NCBI GenBank assembly: GCA_002869015.1
Contig: PKTT01000002.1
Location: 1 to 32,298 of the forward strand
Length of the DNA: 32,298 nucleotides
Direction of reading: 5' to 3'
Source: Deltaproteobacteria bacterium
Lineage (GTDB): Bacteria; Desulfobacterota; Deferrisomatia; Deferrisomatales; BM512
Each line of letters starts with the position of its first letter. The first letter of the stretch is position 1. Under the pieces are notes generated by a model. The model was not told the DNA's origin. It saw only the letters and a program-made list of their open reading frames with translations, and ran no database searches. Below, in pieces: positions 15,665-23,300 of the stretch. The position numbers and the translations under genes are program-made.

Positions 15665-16533
15665 TTCACATACTCCTCCAGCCACCTCACGCTCCCTCTA
15701 CGCCCCTCTACGAGGAGAATCCCCTTACCGAAAGCGGCATCGTAGTGAAGATGAAGCGGGTCATTGTACTTCCTGTTACCGGGCCAGAAGAGATCCCAGC
15801 CGCTGCCATAATAGTTGAGTCTTGCGACGCGCCCTGAAATGCCGTCGGCAACCCAGACATAGCCCCACTCGTCAACCGCAACACCCGTCGGCCGGGTAAT
15901 CCCGGTATCGCCGAGGTCATAGGCAGCTTCGAGCTCTCCATTGTTACTTATTCGCAACAACGAAGGGCCCATCGGGTCGGTTACATACCCTGTACCATCA
16001 CCTCCGAGGGCCACTGCGTAGGGGCTCTTTAAAAGCTCGTTACCCTTTTTAACGCCACCGAGATATTCGCCATCATAGGCAAAGAGGAGTATAGCGGCGG
16101 GGTCCTTGAAAGTTACCCAGACGATGCCGCTGCCTGCCGCGACTCCCGCGACCTGACGGTAGGTGCCAGGAGTGTCCAGATGAAGCGCATCACCATCCGG
16201 TATCCCTGCTCGATACTCCTTCAGCCAAAGCTCCCCCTCAAGGTGAAGCACTAAAAATAGCAGACCCGTTTCATCGCTTGCTATCCCCACTGCCCCATCG
16301 GATCCCTGAAGGATCTTCCAGCTTTTGACGGAGTCATTTTCAAGAAAGCCCACCTTCACGCGAGTGCGGCTCTCAAGGAGCGCAACGCCATCGCGTCCAC
16401 CCTCAAGGGTCGCCGTCACCGCAGCACGCGGCAAAAGGTTCCCGTCAGAGACAATACCAGCTGCTGATACAACACCCCCCAGGCATAAAGCCATGCAAAG
16501 TGCCGCGGTGAGATAAATAAATCGGCTCGGCAT
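15661..16533 (-). CDS. Exported NHL-type beta-propeller protein, 290 aa
   Basis: A signal peptide (MPSRFIYLTAALCMALCLGG...SAA) is followed by repeating beta-strand units with NHL/SMP-30-like phrases: GVAAGSGIVWVTFKDPAAILLFAYDG, PYAVALGGDGTGYVTDP, and PTGVAVDEWGYVWVADGISGRVARLN. The most regular units lie in the second half. Such propellers frequently accompany multiheme cytochromes and may serve as protein-binding scaffolds; no enzyme activity can be assigned. ATG at 16533 overlaps the preceding stop (TGATG). Its position between the diheme protein and the 30-heme cytochrome suggests a part in the same envelope assembly. Confidence 0.8.
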   Translation of the reverse strand: MPSRFIYLTAALCMALCLGGVVSAAGIVSDGNLLPRAAVTATLEGGRDGVALLESRTRVKVGFLENDSVKSWKILQGSDGAVGIASDETGLLFLVLHLEGELWLKEYRAGIPDGDALHLDTPGTYRQVAGVAAGSGIVWVTFKDPAAILLFAYDGEYLGGVKKGNELLKSPYAVALGGDGTGYVTDPMGPSLLRISNNGELEAAYDLGDTGITRPTGVAVDEWGYVWVADGISGRVARLNYYGSGWDLFWPGNRKYNDPLHLHYDAAFGKGILLVEGRRGSVRWLEEYVK

Positions 16534-17039
16534 CAACGCCTCCCCAAATATCTGAGCACACTGAGGTCTTCCAGCACTCTAAGGCGTGGGCCTGAGTAGA
16601 GACCGCCTAGGATCTGAGAGCGTCTTCGGTGGCATGTCTTGCAGTCAAGAGGAACTTTCCGCTTCGCTACGTCATCATCACTTTCAAGAACCTCTACCCA
16701 TAATCCCTCTCGCACCTTTCTGGAGAGCGCCAACTTCCCACTCTCCAAGCGCTTTACGTATGAGCTCCTCCCCTTCATGTGACAAGGGGAACACTCCATA
16801 GCTCTTAGATGGAGGTTCAGGAAGGCTGCATTTTCAACTTCCGGCCCATGTGGGTAATCACCTGAGTAGCTTGTCCCGGCCCTATCCTTTGTATGGTACT
16901 CGCCAATTAGGGGACCGCTGCTAGCTACAGCAGCAACCTCTGGAACAAAAATGTCCAGATTACCGAATAAGGCTATTAGACCCATTAAACTGGCAAGAAA
17001 AAGAATGGAGGCAAGTGTGCGTGTTAATTTACCGGCCAT
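16533..17039 (-). CDS. Membrane-anchored or exported diheme cytochrome c, 168 aa
   Basis: Two heme motifs are visible, CSPCH (about residue 83) and CKTCH (about 137). The N-terminus has one hydrophobic helix (residues about 8-30), which could be an uncleaved anchor similar to small quinol-linked cytochromes or an ordinary signal. The rest has no recognised domain. ATG at 17039 overlaps the preceding stop by one base (TGATG) and its own stop overlaps the NHL start likewise. Sitting directly after the quinol-oxidase-like c/b fusion, it may pass electrons from it onward. Confidence 0.82.
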   Translation of the reverse strand: MAGKLTRTLASILFLASLMGLIALFGNLDIFVPEVAAVASSGPLIGEYHTKDRAGTSYSGDYPHGPEVENAAFLNLHLRAMECSPCHMKGRSSYVKRLESGKLALSRKVREGLWVEVLESDDDVAKRKVPLDCKTCHRRRSQILGGLYSGPRLRVLEDLSVLRYLGRR

Positions 17040-18781
17040 CACTCACCCCCCTCTTCTTCAATACGCCTTATCAATTCTCGCGCTTTTGGTGCGGGAGCAC
17101 CGAACTCATCCTGAGCAAGATATTTTTTAAGGACAATTGCCGCCCTCTTCTTGTCGCCTGACTTATAAAGAGATACGCCAAGGTTATAGAGCGCCTGGGA
17201 ATACCCTGGGTAAAGTTCCAATGCTTTTATGAAATGCAGCGCCGCCTCCCTGTAGCGACCCTCAAGCGCTGCGCTATTGCCCCGTTCAAGCAGTTCCTCC
17301 ACAGAAACGCTCTCGTCAACGGGCTCATCACCGGGTTCGAGGCCCTGATTAAGGTCGCTTACTATCTCCTCCGCCCAACCCCGGCGCATCATCCAAACCC
17401 TGTTAAAGGGCGAACGGCCGGTAATCCAGGAGTGGTTGAACCAAAGCGCTCCGGGTTGAAGTAGTGAAAAGTAAATGTGCCAAGCAAGGCAGATGACAAA
17501 TAAGAGGCCCAGGGCCAAGTGAATTGAAGCTGCCTCCATAAGGCCATTTGGCCCCAGGAGAGTGGAGAGTCTGCCTGGATTGGACATTGCAAAGCCGGTG
17601 AAAGCCATTGTTGGAACAAGGAGGAAAAATAGCCCGTAGGAGAAGCGCTCCTTATAGCCAAATCGCCCGTAAGGGGTGACATTTTTCATGACTCCCAAGT
17701 GCCAGAGGAGGCTCTTAAAAAATTGCCCTATATCTCCAGGTCTGGGCAGCAAACCTACTGGGGTCAACCCCTCAAGCCAGTCCACACAAAGTTTGGCAAG
17801 GTGTAGCAGCCATGCTCCCAGGAGAGAAAAGCCGAAGAGCCCATGGAAAGTTGAGAGTAGTCCCGTCTCCAACCCCAAACTCTTTGCTAATGATGGGAAG
17901 TGCAGCAGCGGCCCAGTGGCAAGAGCAAAAACGCCACCTGCTAAAGCTAAAATATGTATCCACTTGTTAATTGGGTCGAAAATCTCCACAGAAGATGGCG
18001 TGGTCAGACCATCTTCAGCCCTTACCCTCTCACCCCTGAAGGAGTGCAATAACAATATCCCTGCAATAAAAAGAGCGATAAACCCCATTGCTGACCTTGA
18101 ACCAGCCCAGGGTTTCAGGCTTGCCCCTTTGCCATGGTCGAAGACCGCGCCAAAGGAAATCGGTTTGTCAGGGTGGCAGCCGGAGGTCGAGCATGCCCCC
18201 CTCGCAGCTTCAGCTGAGCCTATCCCGTGATGCCCGTGGCATGTCTTGCAAGTTGGCGCACGCCCGTCGGCCCTTGCGCGCGCATGCCCGCGCTCGGCGA
18301 TAGCGCCTATAGAGGAAGGGTAAAGTCCATTAGGAGAGTCGAGAGAGGAGTGGCAGCCAGTGCAGAGTATCTCTCCTCGACTACCGCGTGCAGCCGAGCC
18401 GGCGTCATGACAGTTGAGGCAAGGCACCTTCCCGCTCCGGGCATGGGCTGAGCCCCTTTCATTATCCCACTGGGCTTTGTGGCTTGCATCCCGTACATGA
18501 CAGGGTAAGTCACACCTGACCTCCATCTCATCGCGGTGGGGGTAGCCACCAACCTGTTTATGGCAATCAGCGCAGGGAAGCCTGCCATGAACAGAGGTGT
18601 CAAAGAAATCCACCTCAAGCCATAGCGCCTTCTCACCATCGTGAAGGCCCGTGGCCCCGTGGCACTCAAGGCATGCATCAGCGCCAAGCGATCCCCCAGG
18701 CGCCAATAAAATAGCCGTTAGGAGGATTGAGAGAGTTGCTCCCGCCCTAATCCAATTCAATCGTGAAATAGACATCAACAT
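17039..18781 (-). CDS. CbcL-like multiheme c / b-type cytochrome with C-terminal TPRs, 580 aa
   Basis: After a signal peptide the first 210 residues carry seven c-heme motifs: CLECH, CADCH, CDLPCH (CX3CH), CLNCH, CTGCH, CKTCH and CSTSGCH (CX4CH). A transmembrane helix (about 225-245) leads to a b-type cytochrome region of HydC/FdnI type with His-bearing helices (WIHILALAGG, STFHGLFGF, LHLAKL, SIHLALGLLFVICLAWHIYF), suited to two b hemes. The C-terminal 100 residues are TPR repeats (ALEGRYREAALHFIKALEL, SQALYNLGVSLYKSGDKK). Geobacter CbcL, an inner-membrane quinol oxidase for metal respiration, has the same c-plus-b design but not, to my knowledge, the TPR tail. Expected role: take electrons from menaquinol to periplasmic cytochromes. 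The start may be ATG 18781 or 18775; both overlap the TonB-like gene end. Confidence 0.88.
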   Translation of the reverse strand: MLMSISRLNWIRAGATLSILLTAILLAPGGSLGADACLECHGATGLHDGEKALWLEVDFFDTSVHGRLPCADCHKQVGGYPHRDEMEVRCDLPCHVRDASHKAQWDNERGSAHARSGKVPCLNCHDAGSAARGSRGEILCTGCHSSLDSPNGLYPSSIGAIAERGHARARADGRAPTCKTCHGHHGIGSAEAARGACSTSGCHPDKPISFGAVFDHGKGASLKPWAGSRSAMGFIALFIAGILLLHSFRGERVRAEDGLTTPSSVEIFDPINKWIHILALAGGVFALATGPLLHFPSLAKSLGLETGLLSTFHGLFGFSLLGAWLLHLAKLCVDWLEGLTPVGLLPRPGDIGQFFKSLLWHLGVMKNVTPYGRFGYKERFSYGLFFLLVPTMAFTGFAMSNPGRLSTLLGPNGLMEAASIHLALGLLFVICLAWHIYFSLLQPGALWFNHSWITGRSPFNRVWMMRRGWAEEIVSDLNQGLEPGDEPVDESVSVEELLERGNSAALEGRYREAALHFIKALELYPGYSQALYNLGVSLYKSGDKKRAAIVLKKYLAQDEFGAPAPKARELIRRIEEEGGE

Positions 18782-19616
18782 GTATGTCCGCCTTGACCGC
18801 AGGGAAGGGCCAATTATCGACCTCTTCCACTACCCGGTTAACAAAGAGCGCAAAGCGCTCCTGAGCTTCTTTGGTGGCTGGTGTTTTGAGTTCCCGCTTG
18901 ACTATATTGCCCTTTTCATCGGTCTTCAGCCGGTAGTAGACGCGGCATATGTTCTCCTTAAACTTGCTCTTCTTCACCTTTACGATGTCCGGGTAGGGTA
19001 TTCTTGGTGGGTGTAGCTGCAAATCGGTAACCGGATATGTATTGACCACAACCCGTATTAGCGAATCCAGCTCAACCTCCTCGTCCGCATACCCATCGCC
19101 ATCACCGCTGCCGCCGCTTTGTGAGCCCCCGACATCAGCCTCGCCAAGCGCAACTGAGTCCCACTTTGACTCCTCGCCCGAGAGCTCATCCTGATACTCT
19201 GCAAGCTCTTCCATCAACTTCTGGAGTTCCCTCTCCTGCTCGGAAGAATCCTCGGCATCCTTGGAACGGAGCCCGGTAACGTGCTCCAGCGCTTCAGTTG
19301 ATTTAGGCGCCACCCTCTCAGGCTCTACGGCCTTGGCGGGCTCGGGAGCTTTACGCTCTCGGGTTCGATTAGCCTTCTCCCCTTGCGCCAAAGCCTTTTT
19401 CTTGCCGGGGAGCCTCTTTACCTCCTCGCGAGGCGGCGGAGGAGAGTAGCTCCTAGCTACCATGACCCTTCTGGCACGCTCCATGACAGGGCTGTAACCA
19501 ATTTTGGGGCCCCAAAAAATCAGTATGTGGAGGATAAGCGCAAGGACCAGACCGACGATGAAACCAAAGCGCCTTCGCCTCTTCTCGCGCTTTCGCTCAA
19601 GGTCGCCCTCCCACAT
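18747..19616 (-). CDS. TonB-like energy transducer, 289 aa
   Basis: A basic cytoplasmic N-terminus (KREKRRRRFG) precedes one transmembrane helix ending LALILHILIFW, with the His in the helix that is typical of TonB/TolA-like proteins. A short proline stretch (SPPPPREEVKRLP), a long charged linker of about 110 residues and a Gly/Ser/Asp-rich segment follow, then a C-terminal domain of about 90 residues (DIVKVKKSKFKENICRVYYRL, ending in DVYFTIELD) resembling TonB_C. TonB proteins transmit proton-motive force from ExbBD to outer-membrane receptors. ATG at 19616 overlaps the exbD stop (TAATG). It is wedged between exbD and the CbcL-like cytochrome. TolA-like or adventurous-motility-type partners are alternatives. 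Confidence 0.78.
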   Translation of the reverse strand: MWEGDLERKREKRRRRFGFIVGLVLALILHILIFWGPKIGYSPVMERARRVMVARSYSPPPPREEVKRLPGKKKALAQGEKANRTRERKAPEPAKAVEPERVAPKSTEALEHVTGLRSKDAEDSSEQERELQKLMEELAEYQDELSGEESKWDSVALGEADVGGSQSGGSGDGDGYADEEVELDSLIRVVVNTYPVTDLQLHPPRIPYPDIVKVKKSKFKENICRVYYRLKTDEKGNIVKRELKTPATKEAQERFALFVNRVVEEVDNWPFPAVKADIHVDVYFTIELD

Positions 19617-20026
19617 TATTCCTTCTCTTTCGCCACCGTGGGCAGCGCAACGTCTCTAACACCTGCCTTTAATAGCTCATCCATAACGTCGGCTACGATC
19701 CCATAATTGACATTTCTGTCGCTCTTAACCACAACCGGTCGGGAAGGGTTCGCGGTGCGCTTTGACGTTATATAGGGGCCAATCTTCTCAAGCCCCATCT
19801 TCTGCCCGTCGGCAAAGACCTCCCCCTCCTTCGTCACGGAGATAACCACCTCTCTGGTCGGAACGGACTCCCTTACTTCCGTGTCTGGAAGCTCAATCAC
19901 TATTCCGCTGTCCACTGCAAATACTGTAGTAAGCATAAAAAAGATGATGAGCAGGAAGGCGATATCAGCCATCGATGACATCGGCACAGCCTCATCGTCT
20001 TCAGTTAACCTGCGCTTAAATTTCAA
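19616..20026 (-). CDS. exbD: ExbD/TolR-family proton-channel subunit, 136 aa
   Basis: ExbD forms the proton-conducting motor with ExbB. The single transmembrane helix carries the essential Asp in MADIAFLLIIFFMLTT, followed by a periplasmic domain ending in NYGIVADVMDELLKAGVRDVALPT, a standard ExbD/TolR pattern. I place the start at TTG 20026, directly behind GGAGG with eight bases of spacing inside the exbB end; the resulting N-terminus (LKFKRRLTEDDEAVPMSSM) has family length, whereas an ATG at 20095 would add 23 basic residues and overlap exbB by 80 bases. Confidence 0.93.
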   Translation of the reverse strand: MKFKRRLTEDDEAVPMSSMADIAFLLIIFFMLTTVFAVDSGIVIELPDTEVRESVPTREVVISVTKEGEVFADGQKMGLEKIGPYITSKRTANPSRPVVVKSDRNVNYGIVADVMDELLKAGVRDVALPTVAKEKE

Positions 20027-20678
20027 GGTAGGTTCCTCCAATCTCCTCCCGAGAGAGTTGGAGCGCCTGCTTCTCCTCAGCATTTTCAAGGGCATCCAGG
20101 AATCGCATCGACGCCTCCTCCATCTCCATGACGAAGCTGTTTACCTTGCCCATGAGGAGGGAGTGGACAAAAAATACGGGGATAGCAACGGCCAGGCCGC
20201 CAGCGGTGGTGATAAGCGCCTCGGAGATGCCAACGGCAACGGCGGCGGGGTCTCCGGCCCCGGCTTTGCCCATTGCCTCAAAGGCGTTGATCATACCGGC
20301 TACGGTCCCAAAGAAGCCTATGAGCGGGGCGGTCTTTGCGACCGCCTGCAACAGTGAGAGCCCCTTTTCGAGTCTCCCCACCTCTACGTTGCCACGAGTC
20401 TCAATGGCCCGCTCTACCTCACCCCTGCCTCGCTTTACTTTCTCCAGTCCGGCGGCAAGGATTCGCGCCATCGCCCCGTGACCCGAGCGAGCGCTCTGAA
20501 GGGCGTCATCGTAGCGCTGCACCTCAAGCGCCGCTGCTATGCGTGCAAGAAAGGTTTCAGTATCCGTGCGGGCTCGATAAAGCGTTATCGCTCTTTCCGC
20601 CATTACGGCAATTGCTACTACTGAGAGAGCAAGCAACGGCCACATTGCCGGGCCGCCCTTTTGAAAGAGTTCAATCAT
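20016..20678 (-). CDS. exbB: ExbB/TolQ/MotA-family proton-channel subunit, 220 aa
   Basis: Three transmembrane helices are visible: residues about 12-30, APLIGFFGTVAGMINAFEAM (about 115-135) and ISEALITTAGGLAVAIPVFF (about 149-170), with a cytoplasmic domain between the first two. The second and third helices match the ExbB/TolQ consensus that lines the proton path around ExbD. ATG at 20678 is preceded by AAGGTGG at six bases. It begins 12 bases after the 12-heme cytochrome and overlaps exbD, so motor and cytochrome are translated from one message. Confidence 0.95.
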   Translation of the reverse strand: MIELFQKGGPAMWPLLALSVVAIAVMAERAITLYRARTDTETFLARIAAALEVQRYDDALQSARSGHGAMARILAAGLEKVKRGRGEVERAIETRGNVEVGRLEKGLSLLQAVAKTAPLIGFFGTVAGMINAFEAMGKAGAGDPAAVAVGISEALITTAGGLAVAIPVFFVHSLLMGKVNSFVMEMEEASMRFLDALENAEEKQALQLSREEIGGTYLEI

Positions 20679-20690
20679 GGCTATCCACCT

Positions 20691-22088
20691 TTAATCGTAA
20701 CGTGCATGGCATGGCGTACAGAGCTCTGCAAAGGATGGGACCCTCCAGCGGAGTTCCTCCTCGGCGCCGAGAGCTTCGCTTCCACTCGTAACACCCTTAT
20801 CATGGGGGTTGTGGCAAGTGGTGCAAGAGATCATGCCCTTGGAATCTATGGGCATGAAGACCCTGTGGCGCTCCTCATAATCCTCAAGTTTCGCCTTCTT
20901 CTCAGGGCTGATTTCAACTATGTGATTTATCCCGCTTGGGTGGGGGCTTGAGTTGTGGCATTTGACGCAAAGCTCAAGGGGGGAAAATTTGTAGGCCAAT
21001 ATTCCCGGGTCCTCCAGCTCAAAGTCTTCGGTGCGGATGTGGCAGAAAACACAGGCGGAGGTTACGATATTCCCCTTCTCGTCGACCTGCCTATGCGGGC
21101 TCAGCCCCCCATCCCCTGCCTTTGGGTGGCAGTTATAGCAAAAGTCTGTAAAAGCAGAATATGGACCACCCCTTAAAAAGGCCCTGTTTCTCTCTGAAAC
21201 CGGCTCATTGCAGGGCTCGTCATGGCAAGTTGAGCAGGTGGTCTTACCATCTTCAGCAAGTGGAAAATTCAAAAAATCCATTGGATATGTTTTTTCGGAG
21301 GAGAAGACCTCCGTCGCGTGAACCGCTTCATGCCTTACGGCATGGCACCTAACGCAACGTTGGACCGGATCGTCATCGAAGAAGACCGGCGTACCGAAGG
21401 GCTTCATATCCTCGGTATGGCATGCCAAACACCCACCCTTTGATGCGTGGGGATATATATGGATGGAATTTTTCGCGAAATCTTTGAAGCCTAGCTTTAG
21501 AGATGAGGATGAAACCTGCTTTGAATGCATATCATGGCAGGTTGAGCAGGTAAGGGATTGCCCCTCCTCGGCAAGCCCGGCCACAACCAAATCTCCGATT
21601 GCACTTTCAGGGTCATCAATCACCCTTGTGTGCTCCCTTCCGGCATCTTGGTGACACATCCTGCATAGGTCAGCCACATTCTCTCTATCGGTAGCTTTGC
21701 CGTCCAGCGTTCTGAAGGTCATAGCTGTGGGCTCGGCTTTCTCATCCGGCGGGGTGAGGTGGCAGAAAAGGCACATCGTCGCGGAGTGGGGGTTCACCAC
21801 TACCCTTGAGGTGGGCGCTTCAAGCTTTCCCGAGAGCGTTTCATGGGCCATTGCAAGGGAGTCCTCGTCATCCGCCGTGACAAGGAAGAAGAACATCTCA
21901 CCCTCCCGGTGGCAGACCTTGCATGTTTTTTTAAGGAGTTTGTGCTCTTTTTCATCGGAGCGGATGATAAGAAAGGACCCCTCACCCGCCAGCTCCCCAC
22001 CATCGGGAGGGTCAGCTGCAAACAGCGAAGATGCCATTGGGAGAAGAAGCGCCGCCAATAGAAGAAAACGAAACAATATGGACATCAT
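20691..22088 (-). CDS. Exported 12-heme c-type cytochrome, 465 aa
   Basis: Twelve CxxCH motifs are present in order: CKVCH, CLFCH, CRMCH, CSTCH, CLACH, CVRCH, CSTCH, CYNCH, CVFCH, CVKCH, CTTCH, CTPCH. The first follows a signal peptide (SILFRFLLLAALLLPMASSLFAAD), without a lipobox. There is no other domain; many motifs are followed by His-rich turns that can supply second ligands. It is expected to carry electrons in the periplasm. Starts at paired ATG codons 22088/22085 behind GAGGG; an in-frame TTG nine codons earlier lacks a ribosome site. It is the first gene of the operon, 33 bases behind a good promoter. Confidence 0.93.
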   Translation of the reverse strand: MMSILFRFLLLAALLLPMASSLFAADPPDGGELAGEGSFLIIRSDEKEHKLLKKTCKVCHREGEMFFFLVTADDEDSLAMAHETLSGKLEAPTSRVVVNPHSATMCLFCHLTPPDEKAEPTAMTFRTLDGKATDRENVADLCRMCHQDAGREHTRVIDDPESAIGDLVVAGLAEEGQSLTCSTCHDMHSKQVSSSSLKLGFKDFAKNSIHIYPHASKGGCLACHTEDMKPFGTPVFFDDDPVQRCVRCHAVRHEAVHATEVFSSEKTYPMDFLNFPLAEDGKTTCSTCHDEPCNEPVSERNRAFLRGGPYSAFTDFCYNCHPKAGDGGLSPHRQVDEKGNIVTSACVFCHIRTEDFELEDPGILAYKFSPLELCVKCHNSSPHPSGINHIVEISPEKKAKLEDYEERHRVFMPIDSKGMISCTTCHNPHDKGVTSGSEALGAEEELRWRVPSFAELCTPCHARYD

Positions 22089-22120
22089 CCACCCTCGGGA
22101 AACCCAAAATTTCAATACCC

Positions 22121-22150
22121 TTTATACTTAAGAACCCGGCGTTTTGGCAA
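22121..22150 (-). promoter_or_regulatory. Candidate promoter of the multiheme cytochrome / TonB operon
   Basis: On the minus strand TTGCCA (22150-22145) and TATAAA (22126-22121) are 18 bases apart, placing the transcript start near 22114 and leaving a short leader before the ATG at 22088. A 6-bp-arm palindrome lies about 37 bases upstream of the -35 box. Confidence 0.45.
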
Positions 22151-22186
22151 ACACGCCTTATGATTCATAGGCACAACACAGGGCGT

Positions 22187-22205
22187 CTATCAAAAAAAAT
22201 GATAG
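22187..22205. promoter_or_regulatory. Palindrome CTATCA-N7-TGATAG, possible operator between divergent transcripts
   Basis: The arms CTATCA (22187-22192) and TGATAG (22200-22205) flank seven A residues. It lies upstream of the cytochrome operon promoter and of the divergent gene promoter, a usual place for a shared regulator site. It is A/T rich and not a convincing match to the Fur box I know, so the regulator is unassigned. Confidence 0.35.
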
Positions 22206-22265
22206 CGTTTTTATCAATTTTACACTGATTTTATAAAACTATCTGGGTAATCTTAAAACTTTAGC

Positions 22266-22294
22266 TTATCCTGAGCACAATAAGTGGCGATAAT
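22266..22294 (+). promoter_or_regulatory. Candidate promoter of the TlpA-like gene
   Basis: TTATCC (22266-22271) and GATAAT (22289-22294) are 17 bases apart, about 55 bases before the GTG start at 22349. Weak -35 match; judged by eye. Confidence 0.3.
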
Positions 22295-22348
22295 ATCCCT
22301 ACTTGTGGCGAACCTTTTTTATTCTTCCCGCTGGAAGGACGGAACAAA

Positions 22349-23251
22349 GTGAAACGTAACCTGCTAAAAAATCTTGCCACCCTGGCTATCGCGGGGGTTC
22401 TCGCGGCTGCCCCTGCTTGGGCAGACTCATTCAAGAGAACCCATGAGGGGGAGACATACAAGGACTTTACCCTCTCAACCCTTGAGGGGGAAGCTAAAGC
22501 CCTTTCTGAGAACCTTGGGAGCGAAGGAACTATCCTTGCCTTCTTCGCAACGTGGAATTCACGCTCGGAAGAGGTCTTGTCAGATATTCAAAAGCTCCAC
22601 GAGAAGTATGGCGCTAAAGGTTTAAGCGTTATAGGGGTAAACGTAGAGCATGCCGAATGGTCACCCGAAGAGGAGCCTCTGATACGAAAAGCGATATCCG
22701 ACGCGGGCGTTACCTTCCCTGTGCTGGTGGACAAAGACTTCACCGTCTATAACGACTACGGCGTAATCGCGGTGCCCTCTATCGCCCTCATCGACGGAAG
22801 CGGAAAGATACTCAGGCTCACCACCGGTTACTCATCCACCGGTAAATATGAGTTCAAGGATTCAGTAGAGTCCGTCATGGGCGTTGAGAAAAAACCGGTG
22901 GTCGCCGAGACAAAGGGCTACCACCCGGATACTATGGCGCTTAGGAATGGTAAAATGGCGGAGCGCTTCTTTGATAAGCGCATGTACGCCCGGGCAGAGA
23001 AATATGCATTAAAAGCAATTGAGATAGATGAAAACTATGTTGACCCATACCGCCTCCTGGCAAAAATTTACAAGGAGGCTGGAATGAATGATGATGCGAT
23101 GGCCGCCTCAAAAGCGGCTGACGATATTGAGCGGGCATTGAAGGCCAATGAGCAGGGCATCGAAAAACAGCCTGCTGAAAAACCCGATGATAAAAATGAT
23201 GGCGGCGGGACCTCGACAAAGCCGGAAAAGATAGAGAAGCCCCACGCTTAA
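22349..23251 (+). CDS. Exported TlpA/AhpC-like thioredoxin-fold protein lacking cysteines, with TPR tail, 300 aa
   Basis: A signal peptide (residues 1-25, ending AWAD) precedes a TlpA/ResA-like domain of about 140 residues: FTLSTLEGEAKALSENLG, then the active-site region FFATWNSRSEEVL, then the cis-Pro loop VIAVPSIALID. In active relatives the motif reads W-C-x-x-C; here it is W-N-S-R-S, and the whole protein contains no cysteine, so it cannot do dithiol chemistry. Residues about 190-255 form TPR-like helices and the C-terminus is a charged, low-complexity tail. It starts with GTG behind AAGGA and ends at a terminator. Divergent from the multiheme operon, it might serve as a binding or assembly protein for exported cytochromes, which is inference. 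Confidence 0.85.
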   Translation: MKRNLLKNLATLAIAGVLAAAPAWADSFKRTHEGETYKDFTLSTLEGEAKALSENLGSEGTILAFFATWNSRSEEVLSDIQKLHEKYGAKGLSVIGVNVEHAEWSPEEEPLIRKAISDAGVTFPVLVDKDFTVYNDYGVIAVPSIALIDGSGKILRLTTGYSSTGKYEFKDSVESVMGVEKKPVVAETKGYHPDTMALRNGKMAERFFDKRMYARAEKYALKAIEIDENYVDPYRLLAKIYKEAGMNDDAMAASKAADDIERALKANEQGIEKQPAEKPDDKNDGGGTSTKPEKIEKPHA

Positions 23252-23271
23252 TATCTTATAAAAAACTAATG

Positions 23272-23300
23272 AGGCCGCTTTTAGGAGCGGCCTTTTTTTA
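23272..23300 (+). terminator. Intrinsic terminator after the TlpA-like gene
   Basis: Arms AGGCCGCT (23272-23279) and AGCGGCCT (23286-23293) close a 6-base loop and are followed by a T-run on the plus strand. On the minus strand the hairpin lies just after the SMUG1 stop with T-rich sequence a few bases beyond, so it may serve both converging genes. Confidence 0.85.

Noticed and set aside
20027-20095. N-terminal extension of ExbD from ATG 20095
   Set aside because: It would overlap exbB by 80 bases and add a basic segment not seen in the family; TTG 20026 follows GGAGG.
22187-22205. Reading the palindrome as a transcription terminator
   Set aside because: The loop is an A-run and no T-run follows a stable G/C stem, so an operator is more plausible than a terminator.
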